In this document: positions 1 to 8,786 of the stretch, piece by piece
Layout: the number at the start of each line of letters is the position of its first letter
Position numbering within the stretch: position 1 is the first letter of the stretch
Assembly: GCA_049509915.1 (NCBI GenBank)
Contig: JBEKZL010000142.1
Coordinates: forward strand, 1 to 19,127
From: JBEKYD01 sp049509915
GTDB taxonomy: Bacteria; Acidobacteriota; Terriglobia; Bryobacterales; Bryobacteraceae
Direction of reading: 5' to 3'
Length of the DNA stretch: 19,127 bases
Made by a program: the position numbers and the translations under genes
The notes under the pieces: model-generated
Database searches by the model: none
The model's input: the letters and a program-made list of their open reading frames with translations, nothing else
Told to the model about the DNA's origin: nothing

Positions 1-167
1 GTTCGCCCCGGAGTGTTGCTGGTGAAAGCCAGCTTTTTTTGCCCGGCGAGGGCATTAATCAAGCTGGACTTTCCTACGTTACTTCTCCCTAAAAATGCTA
101 CCTCAGGCAGCCCGGCGGCGGGGAACTGCTCCGGCCGCGCGGCACTGGCTACAAACTCGGCTCGCAC
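1..167 (-). CDS. engB: Ribosome biogenesis GTPase EngB/YsxC (YihA), C-terminal part cut off by window edge
   Basis: The minus strand reads a protein starting MRAEFVASAARPEQFP, then the P-loop GRSNVGKSS (G1) and the switch I segment TSNTPGR, after which the window ends. This pattern is specific to the EngB/YsxC family of TrmE-Era-Obg GTPases, which act in 50S ribosomal subunit assembly in the cytoplasm. About 55 of the usual ~200 residues are visible. The proposed GTG start at 167 lies 11 bases after the lon stop, with AAGG about 9 bases upstream, so engB is probably cotranscribed with lon; a lon-engB order is common in bacteria. No ATG occurs in frame nearby. Family assignment is firm; the start codon is less certain. 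Confidence 0.88.
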   Translation of the reverse strand, partial: MRAEFVASAARPEQFPAAGLPEVAFLGRSNVGKSSLINALAGQKKLAFTSNTPGR

Positions 168-178
168 TCGCGCGACCC

Positions 179-2659
<2,481 letters not shown>

Positions 2660-2730
2660 TCTTTCCCCACGGCGCCTTTCCCGGTTTGGGGCACCGAGGC
2701 GCGGCACGCTATCCTATTATGATAAAGAAG

Positions 2731-3999
2731 TTAGCCGGCCTTTTCCAGTATTGTAAGACTGATTTTCTGCGACAGCACCATGTCTTTGGTGACCTGGAAC
2801 TCCCGCACCTTCTTGTAGGAGGGCAGGTAATACATCAGATCCAGCATGAGGTCTTCGAGAATCATGCGCAGCCCGCGGGCTCCCACCTTACGTTCCATGG
2901 CAAGATCGGCGATCGCCTCCAGAGCTTCATCGCTGAACCTGAGCCGCACGTTCTCGAATTCGAGCAGCTTCTGATATTGCTTGATGATGGCGTTCTTGGG
3001 CTTGGTCAGGATTTGCATGAGGGCGGCGCGATCCAGATCTTCCAGCACCGCGCTCACCGGCAGACGGCCAATGAACTCCGGAATGAAGCCGAACTTAATG
3101 AGATCGACGGGCTGGGCCTGGGACAACAGATCGATATCGCGGCGTCCACTGATGCCGCTGCCGCGCGGGCGGTTGTCCTCCTCCTGCAAAAAGCCCATGG
3201 ACTTCTTGCCGGTCCGCTTGGCGATCACCTTTTCCAACCCTACGAAGGCGCCCCCGCAGATGAAGAGAATGTTGGTCGTGTCCACCGGAGTAAATTCCTG
3301 GTGGGGATGTTTGCGGCCTCCCTGCGGCGGCACATTGGCCACCGTCCCTTCCAAAATCTTCAACAGGGCCTGCTGTACGCCTTCACCGGAAACATCGCGG
3401 GTAATCGACGGGTTCTCGTCCTTGCGGCAGATCTTATCGATTTCATCGATGTAGATAATTCCCTGCTGGCACTTCTGCACATCTCCATCGGCAGCCTGGA
3501 GCAGCTTCAGGATGATGTTTTCGACGTCTTCGCCGACGTATCCGGCCTCGGTGAGAGTAGTCGCGTCGACAATCGCGAAAGGGACCTCCAGAATCTTGGC
3601 TAGCGTCTGCGCCATCAGCGTTTTGCCGGTGCCTGTCGGGCCGACCAGCAGAATATTGGACTTTTGCAACTCGACATCCGCGTTGCGCAGGCGGTTCATG
3701 TGGATGCGTTTGCAATGGTTGTAAACGGCCACCGCCAGCTTCTTCTTGGTGGCCTCCTGCCCGATCACGTACTGATCCAAAAACTCTTTTACTTCGAGTG
3801 GCTTGGGGATCTTATTCGGAGTGCCCGAGGGGGCGTCGACCTTGTCGTCCTCGAGGATGGAGTTACAGACGGCGATGCACTCGTCACAAATGTAGGCGCG
3901 GGGGTAGTCGCTCGGTGAGGAGATGAGCTTCCCGACTACGTCCTGGCTCTTATGACAAAAGGAACATCGCAAGGCATCATCGGACCCGGCACGCTTCAA
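2731..3999 (-). CDS. clpX: ClpX, AAA+ unfoldase subunit of the ClpXP protease
   Basis: This 422-residue protein unfolds tagged substrates and feeds them to ClpP in the cytoplasm. The N-terminal zinc-binding domain has Cys12, Cys15, Cys38 and Cys41 (CSFC...CDEC). Walker A is GPTGTGKT at 120-127, pore-1 loop GYVG at 153-156, Walker B IIYIDEID at 181-188, and the sensor 2 GARG near 373-376. The ClpP-docking loop reads MGF at 268-270, a conservative form of the usual IGF/LGF, so the protein should still bind a ClpP. No clpP lies next to it: tig is immediately upstream. The TTG start at 3999 is chosen because AGGAG stands 8 bases before it and the conserved zinc-finger region follows directly. A separate promoter lies in the tig-clpX gap. 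Confidence 0.97.
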   Translation of the reverse strand: MKRAGSDDALRCSFCHKSQDVVGKLISSPSDYPRAYICDECIAVCNSILEDDKVDAPSGTPNKIPKPLEVKEFLDQYVIGQEATKKKLAVAVYNHCKRIHMNRLRNADVELQKSNILLVGPTGTGKTLMAQTLAKILEVPFAIVDATTLTEAGYVGEDVENIILKLLQAADGDVQKCQQGIIYIDEIDKICRKDENPSITRDVSGEGVQQALLKILEGTVANVPPQGGRKHPHQEFTPVDTTNILFICGGAFVGLEKVIAKRTGKKSMGFLQEEDNRPRGSGISGRRDIDLLSQAQPVDLIKFGFIPEFIGRLPVSAVLEDLDRAALMQILTKPKNAIIKQYQKLLEFENVRLRFSDEALEAIADLAMERKVGARGLRMILEDLMLDLMYYLPSYKKVREFQVTKDMVLSQKISLTILEKAG

Positions 4000-4007
4000 G
4001 CAATTTT

Positions 4008-4012
4008 CTCCT
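4008..4012 (-). promoter_or_regulatory. Ribosome binding site that fixes the TTG start of clpX
   Basis: On the minus strand AGGAG is followed by an 8-base spacer and TTG. No in-frame ATG lies nearby, so this Shine-Dalgarno match supports TTG as the real start codon. Confidence 0.75.
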
Positions 4013-4092
4013 GTACCACCGCTGGCCGCAGTAGGGCTCCGATTCGGCCCCGGCCGCTGTCTGCGTCGAGAACCTCAACCGATTTCGTATCT

Positions 4093-4121
4093 ATTATCCC
4101 CCGAACCGGCTTCCATAGCAA
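4093..4121 (-). promoter_or_regulatory. Sigma70-type promoter in the tig-clpX gap
   Basis: The minus strand has TTGCTA (4116-4121, 4/6 match to TTGACA), a 17-base spacer, and GATAAT (4093-4098, 5/6 match to TATAAT). It lies downstream of the tig stop and about 95 bases before the clpX start, so clpX-lon-engB could be transcribed independently of tig. Based on box matching only. Confidence 0.55.
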
Positions 4122-4147
4122 TGTCTTCCAAGGTTGATAACCCACCA

Positions 4148-5422
4148 TCAGGCGGTCTTGCGGGCGTGTTCGAATAGCAAGTTGAGAGTTTTTTCGGTCT
4201 GGATGTGATTGGCAATCCTGCCCAAAGTGCCATCCTTCTCGAAACGCATTTGAACCGCAGCCACCGGTTCCCGCTGCTGGCGGGCGATCCGTTCCACTTC
4301 CCGGTCCACTTCTTCACGGGTGGCGTGAATAGCCTCCCGTTCGGCCACCTTGGCAAGCAGCAGGCTGGCCTTCACCTCATGCACCGCTTTCTCACGTTGG
4401 GATTCTTTCACCTTGGCCCAGTCCAGTTTGAGTTGGTTGGCGTCCACGCCCTCCGAAGCTAGGGCGCGCAGGCTTTGCTCCACGCGGTTGCGAATCTGGC
4501 GCTCGACGAATACCTCCGGCACCGGAAAATCGTGTGCCGCGACCAGCTTGTCGACGATTCTTTCCTTGGCGGCCTGCTGAGCCTCGTACTGCCGCTGGGC
4601 GAAGATGTTCTTGCGGATGGCCTCCTGCAGTTCGTCCAGGTTGCGGTAGTCGCCGAGATCCTGCGCGAAGTCATCGTTCAACTCCGGCAGTTCCTTCTTG
4701 CGGATCCCTTTTACTTTGGCGTGAAATGCGACCGTCTTACCGGCCAGGCGCTTGTTGCCGTAATCCTCGGGATAGGGAACAGAGAATTCCTTTTCGTCGC
4801 CCGGGCTGGTTCCCCGCAGGTTCTCGCTGAAGGCCGGGAAGGTATCCTTGCCTCCGATTTCGAGCACGGTTTCGTCCTGCTTGACGGGATCGCCGTCGGC
4901 ACCGGCGCCGGCGCCGGAAACGGTTTCGAGCGAAACCACGGCGAAGTCGCCGTCCTCGATCGGGCGCGGGTCCACATTGCTATAGTCGGCCTTGGCCTGG
5001 CGCAACTCCTCGATCCGTTGGGCTACGTCTTCGGCGCTCACTTCCGGGTCGTGATAGGGCACTTCCAGGCCTTTGTATTCCTGGAGCTCGATGGCGGGCA
5101 CGACTTCGAATTCGGCTTTGAAGCGGAGGGGCTCGCCGTCGTGGAAGTGAACGTCTTTAATGTCCGGGGTGCCCACCACGTTGAGGTTTTCCGCCTCGAA
5201 CTGCCTGTTCAGGAACTTGGGGATCAGGCTCTCCAGCACGCGCTGCCGGATGTCGCCGGCGAACTGTTTGCGAATCAATGAGGCGGGTGCCTTGCCGGGG
5301 CGAAAGCCGGGCAGCTTGGCACGCTTCTGTACGTCCGCCATAACCCGGCCGGTTTCGCCCTCCACGTCCTCAACGGGGACGGAAACTTCAAGCGAGTGCC
5401 TGCAACCTTCCAATAATGCCAA
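4148..5422 (-). CDS. tig: Trigger factor, ribosome-associated chaperone and peptidyl-prolyl isomerase
   Basis: This 424-residue protein binds near the ribosome exit tunnel and shields nascent chains. The ribosome-docking signature is GFRPGKAP at 39-46, within the N-terminal domain (1-115). An FKBP-like PPIase domain follows (about 150-245), carrying a small Gly/Ala insert (GAGAGADGD) encoded by a GGCGCC repeat near 4900. The C-terminal half is the long helical substrate-binding domain. The start is TTG at 5422, with GAGG about 10 bases upstream; it gives MALLEGCRHSLEVSVPVEDV, matching the usual family beginning, and no ATG is available in frame. First gene of the tig-clpX-lon-engB block; clpP is missing after it. 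Confidence 0.95.
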   Translation of the reverse strand: MALLEGCRHSLEVSVPVEDVEGETGRVMADVQKRAKLPGFRPGKAPASLIRKQFAGDIRQRVLESLIPKFLNRQFEAENLNVVGTPDIKDVHFHDGEPLRFKAEFEVVPAIELQEYKGLEVPYHDPEVSAEDVAQRIEELRQAKADYSNVDPRPIEDGDFAVVSLETVSGAGAGADGDPVKQDETVLEIGGKDTFPAFSENLRGTSPGDEKEFSVPYPEDYGNKRLAGKTVAFHAKVKGIRKKELPELNDDFAQDLGDYRNLDELQEAIRKNIFAQRQYEAQQAAKERIVDKLVAAHDFPVPEVFVERQIRNRVEQSLRALASEGVDANQLKLDWAKVKESQREKAVHEVKASLLLAKVAEREAIHATREEVDREVERIARQQREPVAAVQMRFEKDGTLGRIANHIQTEKTLNLLFEHARKTA

Positions 5423-5496
5423 TGGGATCTCGACCTCAGGAAAAATTTGATGGTGTAAACTTCAGGATACCACTAGAATGGTCGTCAGGCTTCCGC

Positions 5497-5568
5497 ATGT
5501 GGATCTCGGTGGCGGCGGTAGCCGCCGTGCTAACTCTGTGGGCTCTCGCCGTACGGCGGCATAAATGA
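5497..5568 (+). CDS. Putative 23-residue single-span membrane peptide, overlapping the M50 protease start
   Basis: An ATG at 5497 opens a 23-codon frame starting MWISVAAVAAVLTLWALAV and ending in a basic tail RRHK. It looks like one transmembrane helix with a positive end that would stay in the cytoplasm. Its TGA overlaps the ATG of the next gene as ATGA (5565-5568), the usual sign of translational coupling. A weak AGG lies 7 bases before the start. I know no family for it. It could be a leader peptide that helps translate the protease, a real small membrane partner, or chance; the overlap and its hydrophobic pattern argue against chance. Confidence 0.45.
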   Translation: MWISVAAVAAVLTLWALAVRRHK

Positions 5569-6182
5569 ACGGCCTTCACTTCGAAACCGCTTTGCTCAAC
5601 GTGCTCCTGCTGTGGATCCTGACGGCGCCGCACGAATTCGCCCACGCCTGGACGGCGGTGCGGCTGGGCGACGACACCCCGGCGCGGCAGGGGCGGTTGA
5701 CGCTCAACCCGCTGGCGCACGTGGATTGGATGGGCACGGCCATTCTGCCCTTTGTGACGTCGCTGCTGGGGGCCGGCTTCTTGGGCTGGGGCAAGCCGGT
5801 CATGACGCAGCCGAGCCGATTGCGGGGCGGACTGAACGGCTTGGCCCTGGTATCCATGGCCGGACCGATCAGCAATGTCATCATGGCGGTGATTCTGGGA
5901 GTGGTTTCGACCGCCACGGCGCACGCCTTCCCCGCCTTCGCCCAATTCGCCGCCCGCGGAGTGCTGTTGAGCCTTTACCTGGCGCTGTTCAACCTGCTGC
6001 CGGTGCCGCCTCTGGATGGTTCCAAGCTGCTGCTGGCCGCTCGCATTCCGCCGGTAGTGTACATGGAACTGGCGCGCTTCGGATTCGGCCTGCTGATCGT
6101 GGCGATGTGGGTGACGCCTCTCGGCCTGTGGCTGAACCAATGGAGCTACCAGGGGGCCGTGGCGATTTTGAACGCGGTGTAG
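5565..6182 (+). CDS. Site-2-type membrane zinc metalloprotease, peptidase family M50
   Basis: A 205-residue integral membrane protein. The metalloprotease motif HEFAH is at 23-27, in the first hydrophobic segment (LLNVLLLWILTAPHEFAHAW). The third metal ligand is probably Asp151 in NLLPVPPLDGSK (143-154), the shortened NPDG-type motif of the family. Further hydrophobic segments lie near 57-75, 92-118, 131-147 and 165-190. The compact size without PDZ or CBS domain resembles the YwhC/M50B type of uncharacterised membrane proteases, which cleave substrates within the membrane. It overlaps the upstream 23-codon ORF by ATGA. It is divergent from tig, with the region 5423-5496 shared between them. 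Substrate unknown. Confidence 0.85.
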   Translation: MNGLHFETALLNVLLLWILTAPHEFAHAWTAVRLGDDTPARQGRLTLNPLAHVDWMGTAILPFVTSLLGAGFLGWGKPVMTQPSRLRGGLNGLALVSMAGPISNVIMAVILGVVSTATAHAFPAFAQFAARGVLLSLYLALFNLLPVPPLDGSKLLLAARIPPVVYMELARFGFGLLIVAMWVTPLGLWLNQWSYQGAVAILNAV

Positions 6183-6322
6183 GGGGGAGCGAACCAGCGG
6201 CGCTGCCATCTTAGCGCGGCTTCCACGATGCGAGGCTCGGAGATGATCACTTCTCAGGCGGCGTTGACCTGGCGTCAGGGACCACGGGTTTTCGGACGAC
6301 CGTAAGCCGAGCGCAGGGGAGC

Positions 6323-6460
6323 TCAGCCGGTGCGGCCTTCGTCATCAGCCTTGATTCCGCGGTCGATCGCCGCCACGGTTTCGGCGTCCACCTCGACTGC
6401 GTCGACGCAGACGAAGGGGCCTTGGTAAACAGGTTCAGCCATAGCCTTTACATTAGCCAT
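6323..6460 (-). CDS. Short hypothetical protein, possibly a truncated antitoxin-like ORF
   Basis: From ATG 6460 the frame codes for 45 residues (MANVKAMAEPVYQGPF ... VEVDAETVAAIDRGIKADDEGR) and stops straight after DEGRTG. An alternative ATG is at 6442. The segment VDAETVAAIDRGIKADDEGR resembles the N-terminal part of small antitoxin-like proteins in which a further 15-25 residues follow the GR. Here those are missing, so it may be a truncated remnant. No toxin gene is adjacent. Neither ATG has a good ribosome site. The upstream in-frame extension to 6568 is rejected because it runs through the palindromic element behind queA. Family likeness is from memory and weak. Confidence 0.35.
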   Translation of the reverse strand: MANVKAMAEPVYQGPFVCVDAVEVDAETVAAIDRGIKADDEGRTG

Positions 6461-6490
6461 GCGAGACTTGGAGTGCAGGTCGGCGTTGCT

Positions 6491-6566
6491 GCCGGGCTGG
6501 CGCCCGGCTGGACCCGGCCCAGAGGGCACCCCACAATCGCTCCGCAGGTTAAACAACCTGCCCCAC
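6491..6566 (-). repeat. Palindromic element with two hairpins, just downstream of queA
   Basis: Two perfect 7-bp stems: GCAGGTT/AACCTGC with a 4-base loop (6544-6561) and GCCGGGC/GCCCGGC with a 4-base loop (6491-6508). On the minus strand the element starts with GTGGGGC (6560-6566), the same head as the copies at 8658-8784 and 15945, though the stems differ in sequence. It begins 11 bases after the queA stop and may act as a weak terminator or 3' stabiliser; no T-run follows. Confidence 0.6.
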
Positions 6567-6577
6567 AAGAAGCCGTC

Positions 6578-7603
6578 CTACACGATCAGCATGCAGTCTC
6601 CGTACGAATAGAAGCGATACCTTTGCTCCACCGCGTGGCGATAGGCGGCCAGGGCCAACTCCGTTCCGGCGAAGGCGCAGACCAGCATGAGCAGGCTGCT
6701 GCGCGGCAGGTGGAAATTAGTGAGCAGGGCACCTGCGCCGCGAAAGGCGTAGCCGGGGCGGATGAACAGATCGGTTTCACCGGAGATGTCGTCGAGCGGG
6801 CCACACGCCAGGGCGGATTCGAGGCTGCGCATGCTGGTGGTGCCCACGGCTACCAGGCGGTGCGCGGCGCGCATGAGAGTGGCGTCTTCGGCGCTGATGC
6901 GAAACGGCTCCCGGTGCAGCTTGCCTTGCTGCAATTGCTCGTCGTGCAGCGGTTGAAACGTGCCCAGGCCCACGTGGAGGGTGACGTATGCCGTTCGGGC
7001 GCCGCGCGCGCGGCACGCTTCGAGCAGCTCGGGGGTGAAGTGAAGGCCGGCGGTGGGGGCGGCAACCGAGCCTTTCTCGGCGGCAAATACGGTCTGATAG
7101 CGCTCGCGATCTTGCGGCCGATCGGGGCGGCGGATATAGGGCGGCAACGGCACGTGCCCGATGCGCTCGAAATCTTCGAACAGGTCGCGGTTGGCGGGAA
7201 ACGACAGCGTGCGCTGGCCGAATTCGCCTCGGCCGATCACCTCGGCTTCCAGGCCGCCATCGAAAGAGATCCGCTCGCCGGTGCGCAGCTTGCGGCCGGG
7301 CCGCACCAGCGCTTCCCAGACACGGCCGCCCGCCTGCATCGGCCGCACCAGCAGGACCTCGACCTTCCCTTGCCAACCGGCGCGGTGTCCGTAGAGGCGA
7401 GCGGGAAAAACCCGCGAATCGTTCAACACCAGGCAATCGCCAGGACCGAGCAACTGGGGCAAGTCGCGAAAAGCGCGGTCATCACAGCGGCCGGAGGCGC
7501 GGTCGACCACGAGCATGCGCGAGGCGGCGCGGTCCGGGAGGGGCTCCTGGGCGATGAGATCTTCGGGAAGGTGGTAATCGAATTCGGCGGGATCGGAGGG
7601 CAA
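6578..7603 (-). CDS. queA: S-adenosylmethionine:tRNA ribosyltransferase-isomerase QueA
   Basis: Enzyme of queuosine biosynthesis. It transfers and isomerises the ribosyl group of S-adenosylmethionine onto preQ1 in tRNA wobble position 34, giving epoxyqueuosine. Family features: FDYHLPEDLIAQEP near the start, VLNDSRVFPARLYG, PLPPYI, YQTVFA, the conserved APTAGLHFTPELL, VTLHVGLGTFQPL, TTSMRSLES, NFHLPRSSLLMLVCAFAG and the end YGDCMLI. The TTG start at 7603 gives 341 residues, close to the usual 340-356; a GTG at 7636 in the same frame is possible and neither has a strong ribosome site. It follows the radical-SAM gene by about 40 bases and is probably cotranscribed with it. No tgt or other queuosine gene is seen here. 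Confidence 0.94.
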   Translation of the reverse strand: MPSDPAEFDYHLPEDLIAQEPLPDRAASRMLVVDRASGRCDDRAFRDLPQLLGPGDCLVLNDSRVFPARLYGHRAGWQGKVEVLLVRPMQAGGRVWEALVRPGRKLRTGERISFDGGLEAEVIGRGEFGQRTLSFPANRDLFEDFERIGHVPLPPYIRRPDRPQDRERYQTVFAAEKGSVAAPTAGLHFTPELLEACRARGARTAYVTLHVGLGTFQPLHDEQLQQGKLHREPFRISAEDATLMRAAHRLVAVGTTSMRSLESALACGPLDDISGETDLFIRPGYAFRGAGALLTNFHLPRSSLLMLVCAFAGTELALAAYRHAVEQRYRFYSYGDCMLIV

Positions 7604-7644
7604 GTTCCAATGTAGCGGAAATAGGGCGGCACGCACCGAAGGAG

Positions 7645-8601
7645 CTATTGGAATAAGCTGCCCTGGGGATCGTCGAGCCAGAGTTCGGGCCGATATTCCA
7701 CCGGGCGCGGGGACAGGCCGTAGCGAGCGCGGATTCCCGCCAGGAGCGCACCCAGTTCGTCTTTGTAATTTCGCCCCAGATACGGGCCCCCGGCGAACAG
7801 GCGGTGGTATCGGGCCGCCATCTCCGGGAAGCGTTCTTCCAGAAATGGGAAAAACACCTTTTGCGCGCTGGGCATCAGGAACAGGACTCCCTCGCCGAAC
7901 GACTGCGCGCCGCGATCGCGGGCAGCCTTGGCCAGCCGGTCCAGGCTGCGCGGCGAATCGGTCAGGCCGGGCATGATCGGACTGGGCGTCACCCCGACCA
8001 CGATGCCGGCGCGGCTCAGCTTCTCGACCGCGCATAAGCGGAGTTCGGGACTGGGAGCGCGCGGTTCCAGCTTTCGCGCCAGGGCTTCATTCAAGGTGGT
8101 GATGGTGAAATACACGTTCAGCACATTGCGGCGGGCGATCTCGAGCAATAGATCCAGGTCGCGGGCGACCAGGTCGGACTTGGTGGTAATGCCGAGATGC
8201 CGGCCGTTTTCGGCGGCGAACACCGCGAGGAGGGCCCGTGTCCTGAGGTAGCGCCGCTCGGCCGGCTGGTAGGGATCGGTAGCCGTGCCGAGCGCAATTC
8301 GCTCCCCCGGCGCCACGCGCCGCAATTCCTGGCGGAGAAGCTGGGCCGAAGCAGCCTTAGCATAGATGCGGTCGTCGAAATCGGCCGCGCTCATCTCCAT
8401 GAACTCGTGGGTGTAGCGGGCATAGCAGTATTTGCAGCCGAACTCGCAGCCGCGATAGGGATTGACGGTCCAGTGAAACGGCGCGCCCGGCCGCGTGCGG
8501 TTCAAAATGCTGCGCGCAGGCATTTCGAAATACTCCACCTGCCGCTTGGCCTCCAGGCGTTCGGCGTGCGAAGCCAGACGCGCAATGCCGACCAGTGCCA
8601 T
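7645..8601 (-). CDS. Radical SAM protein, SplB-like (spore photoproduct lyase-related)
   Basis: A 318-residue radical SAM enzyme. The iron-sulfur cluster motif is CEFGCKYCYAR, with Cys52, Cys56 and Cys59 spaced C-x3-C-x2-C, followed by GTATDPYQPAE, ITTKSDLVARDLDLL and VTPSPIMPGLTD. These belong to the group often annotated as 'SPL family radical SAM' or 'Rv2578c-like' proteins. They are related to spore photoproduct lyase but occur widely in non-spore-formers, where the substrate is unknown, so 'photolyase' should not be taken literally. ATG 8601 directly follows TATAGGT; only a weak ribosome site is seen. queA follows, so the two are probably in one transcript. Confidence 0.85.
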   Translation of the reverse strand: MALVGIARLASHAERLEAKRQVEYFEMPARSILNRTRPGAPFHWTVNPYRGCEFGCKYCYARYTHEFMEMSAADFDDRIYAKAASAQLLRQELRRVAPGERIALGTATDPYQPAERRYLRTRALLAVFAAENGRHLGITTKSDLVARDLDLLLEIARRNVLNVYFTITTLNEALARKLEPRAPSPELRLCAVEKLSRAGIVVGVTPSPIMPGLTDSPRSLDRLAKAARDRGAQSFGEGVLFLMPSAQKVFFPFLEERFPEMAARYHRLFAGGPYLGRNYKDELGALLAGIRARYGLSPRPVEYRPELWLDDPQGSLFQ

Positions 8602-8657
8602 ACCTATATTTTCGCTTTTTATTCGCCTTTAGGCAAGGGGGAAAGATCGGCTTCCTT

Positions 8658-8701
8658 GGTGGGGCGAACGCCCTCGTCCGCGCGCGCCCCCCTGGTCGCG
8701 C
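8658..8701 (+). repeat. REP-like GC-rich palindromic element, copy B
   Basis: A 44-base unit beginning GGTGGGGCG and containing imperfect dyads around GCGAAC/GTCCGC. It aligns with the element at 15945-15988 and, inverted, with the one at 8741-8784. Together with the latter it forms a facing pair between the radical-SAM gene and the pseudokinase gene. Confidence 0.7.
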
Positions 8702-8740
8702 ACCCCCGCCGGCAAGGGGCCTCATTACTCGGGGCGAAGA

Positions 8741-8784
8741 GCGGGTCCAGGGGGACCCGCGCGGACTAGGGCGTCCGCCCCACC
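8741..8784 (-). repeat. REP-like GC-rich palindromic element, copy B' (facing copy B)
   Basis: On the minus strand this 44-base unit begins GGTGGGGCGGACGCCC and has two successive dyads, GCGGAC/GTCCGC and GCGGGTCC/GGACCCGC. By eye about 37 of 44 bases match the copy inside ybeY, with likeness extending further (CGCTCTTC against CGCTTTTC). It starts 2 bases after the stop codon of the pseudokinase gene. With copy B it can fold into one long hairpin of about 127 bases in the transcript. Confidence 0.75.
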
Positions 8785-8786
8785 AT

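Noticed and set aside
5447..5479. Plus-strand promoter TTGATG ... TAGAAT before the small membrane peptide
   Set aside because: The spacer is 21 bases; only the TAGAAT box is worth noting.
5436..6209. Minus-strand frame of 257 codons opposite the M50 protease
   Set aside because: The plus strand carries the HEFAH and LPVPPLDG motifs; the minus frame is Arg/His/Gln-rich without motifs.
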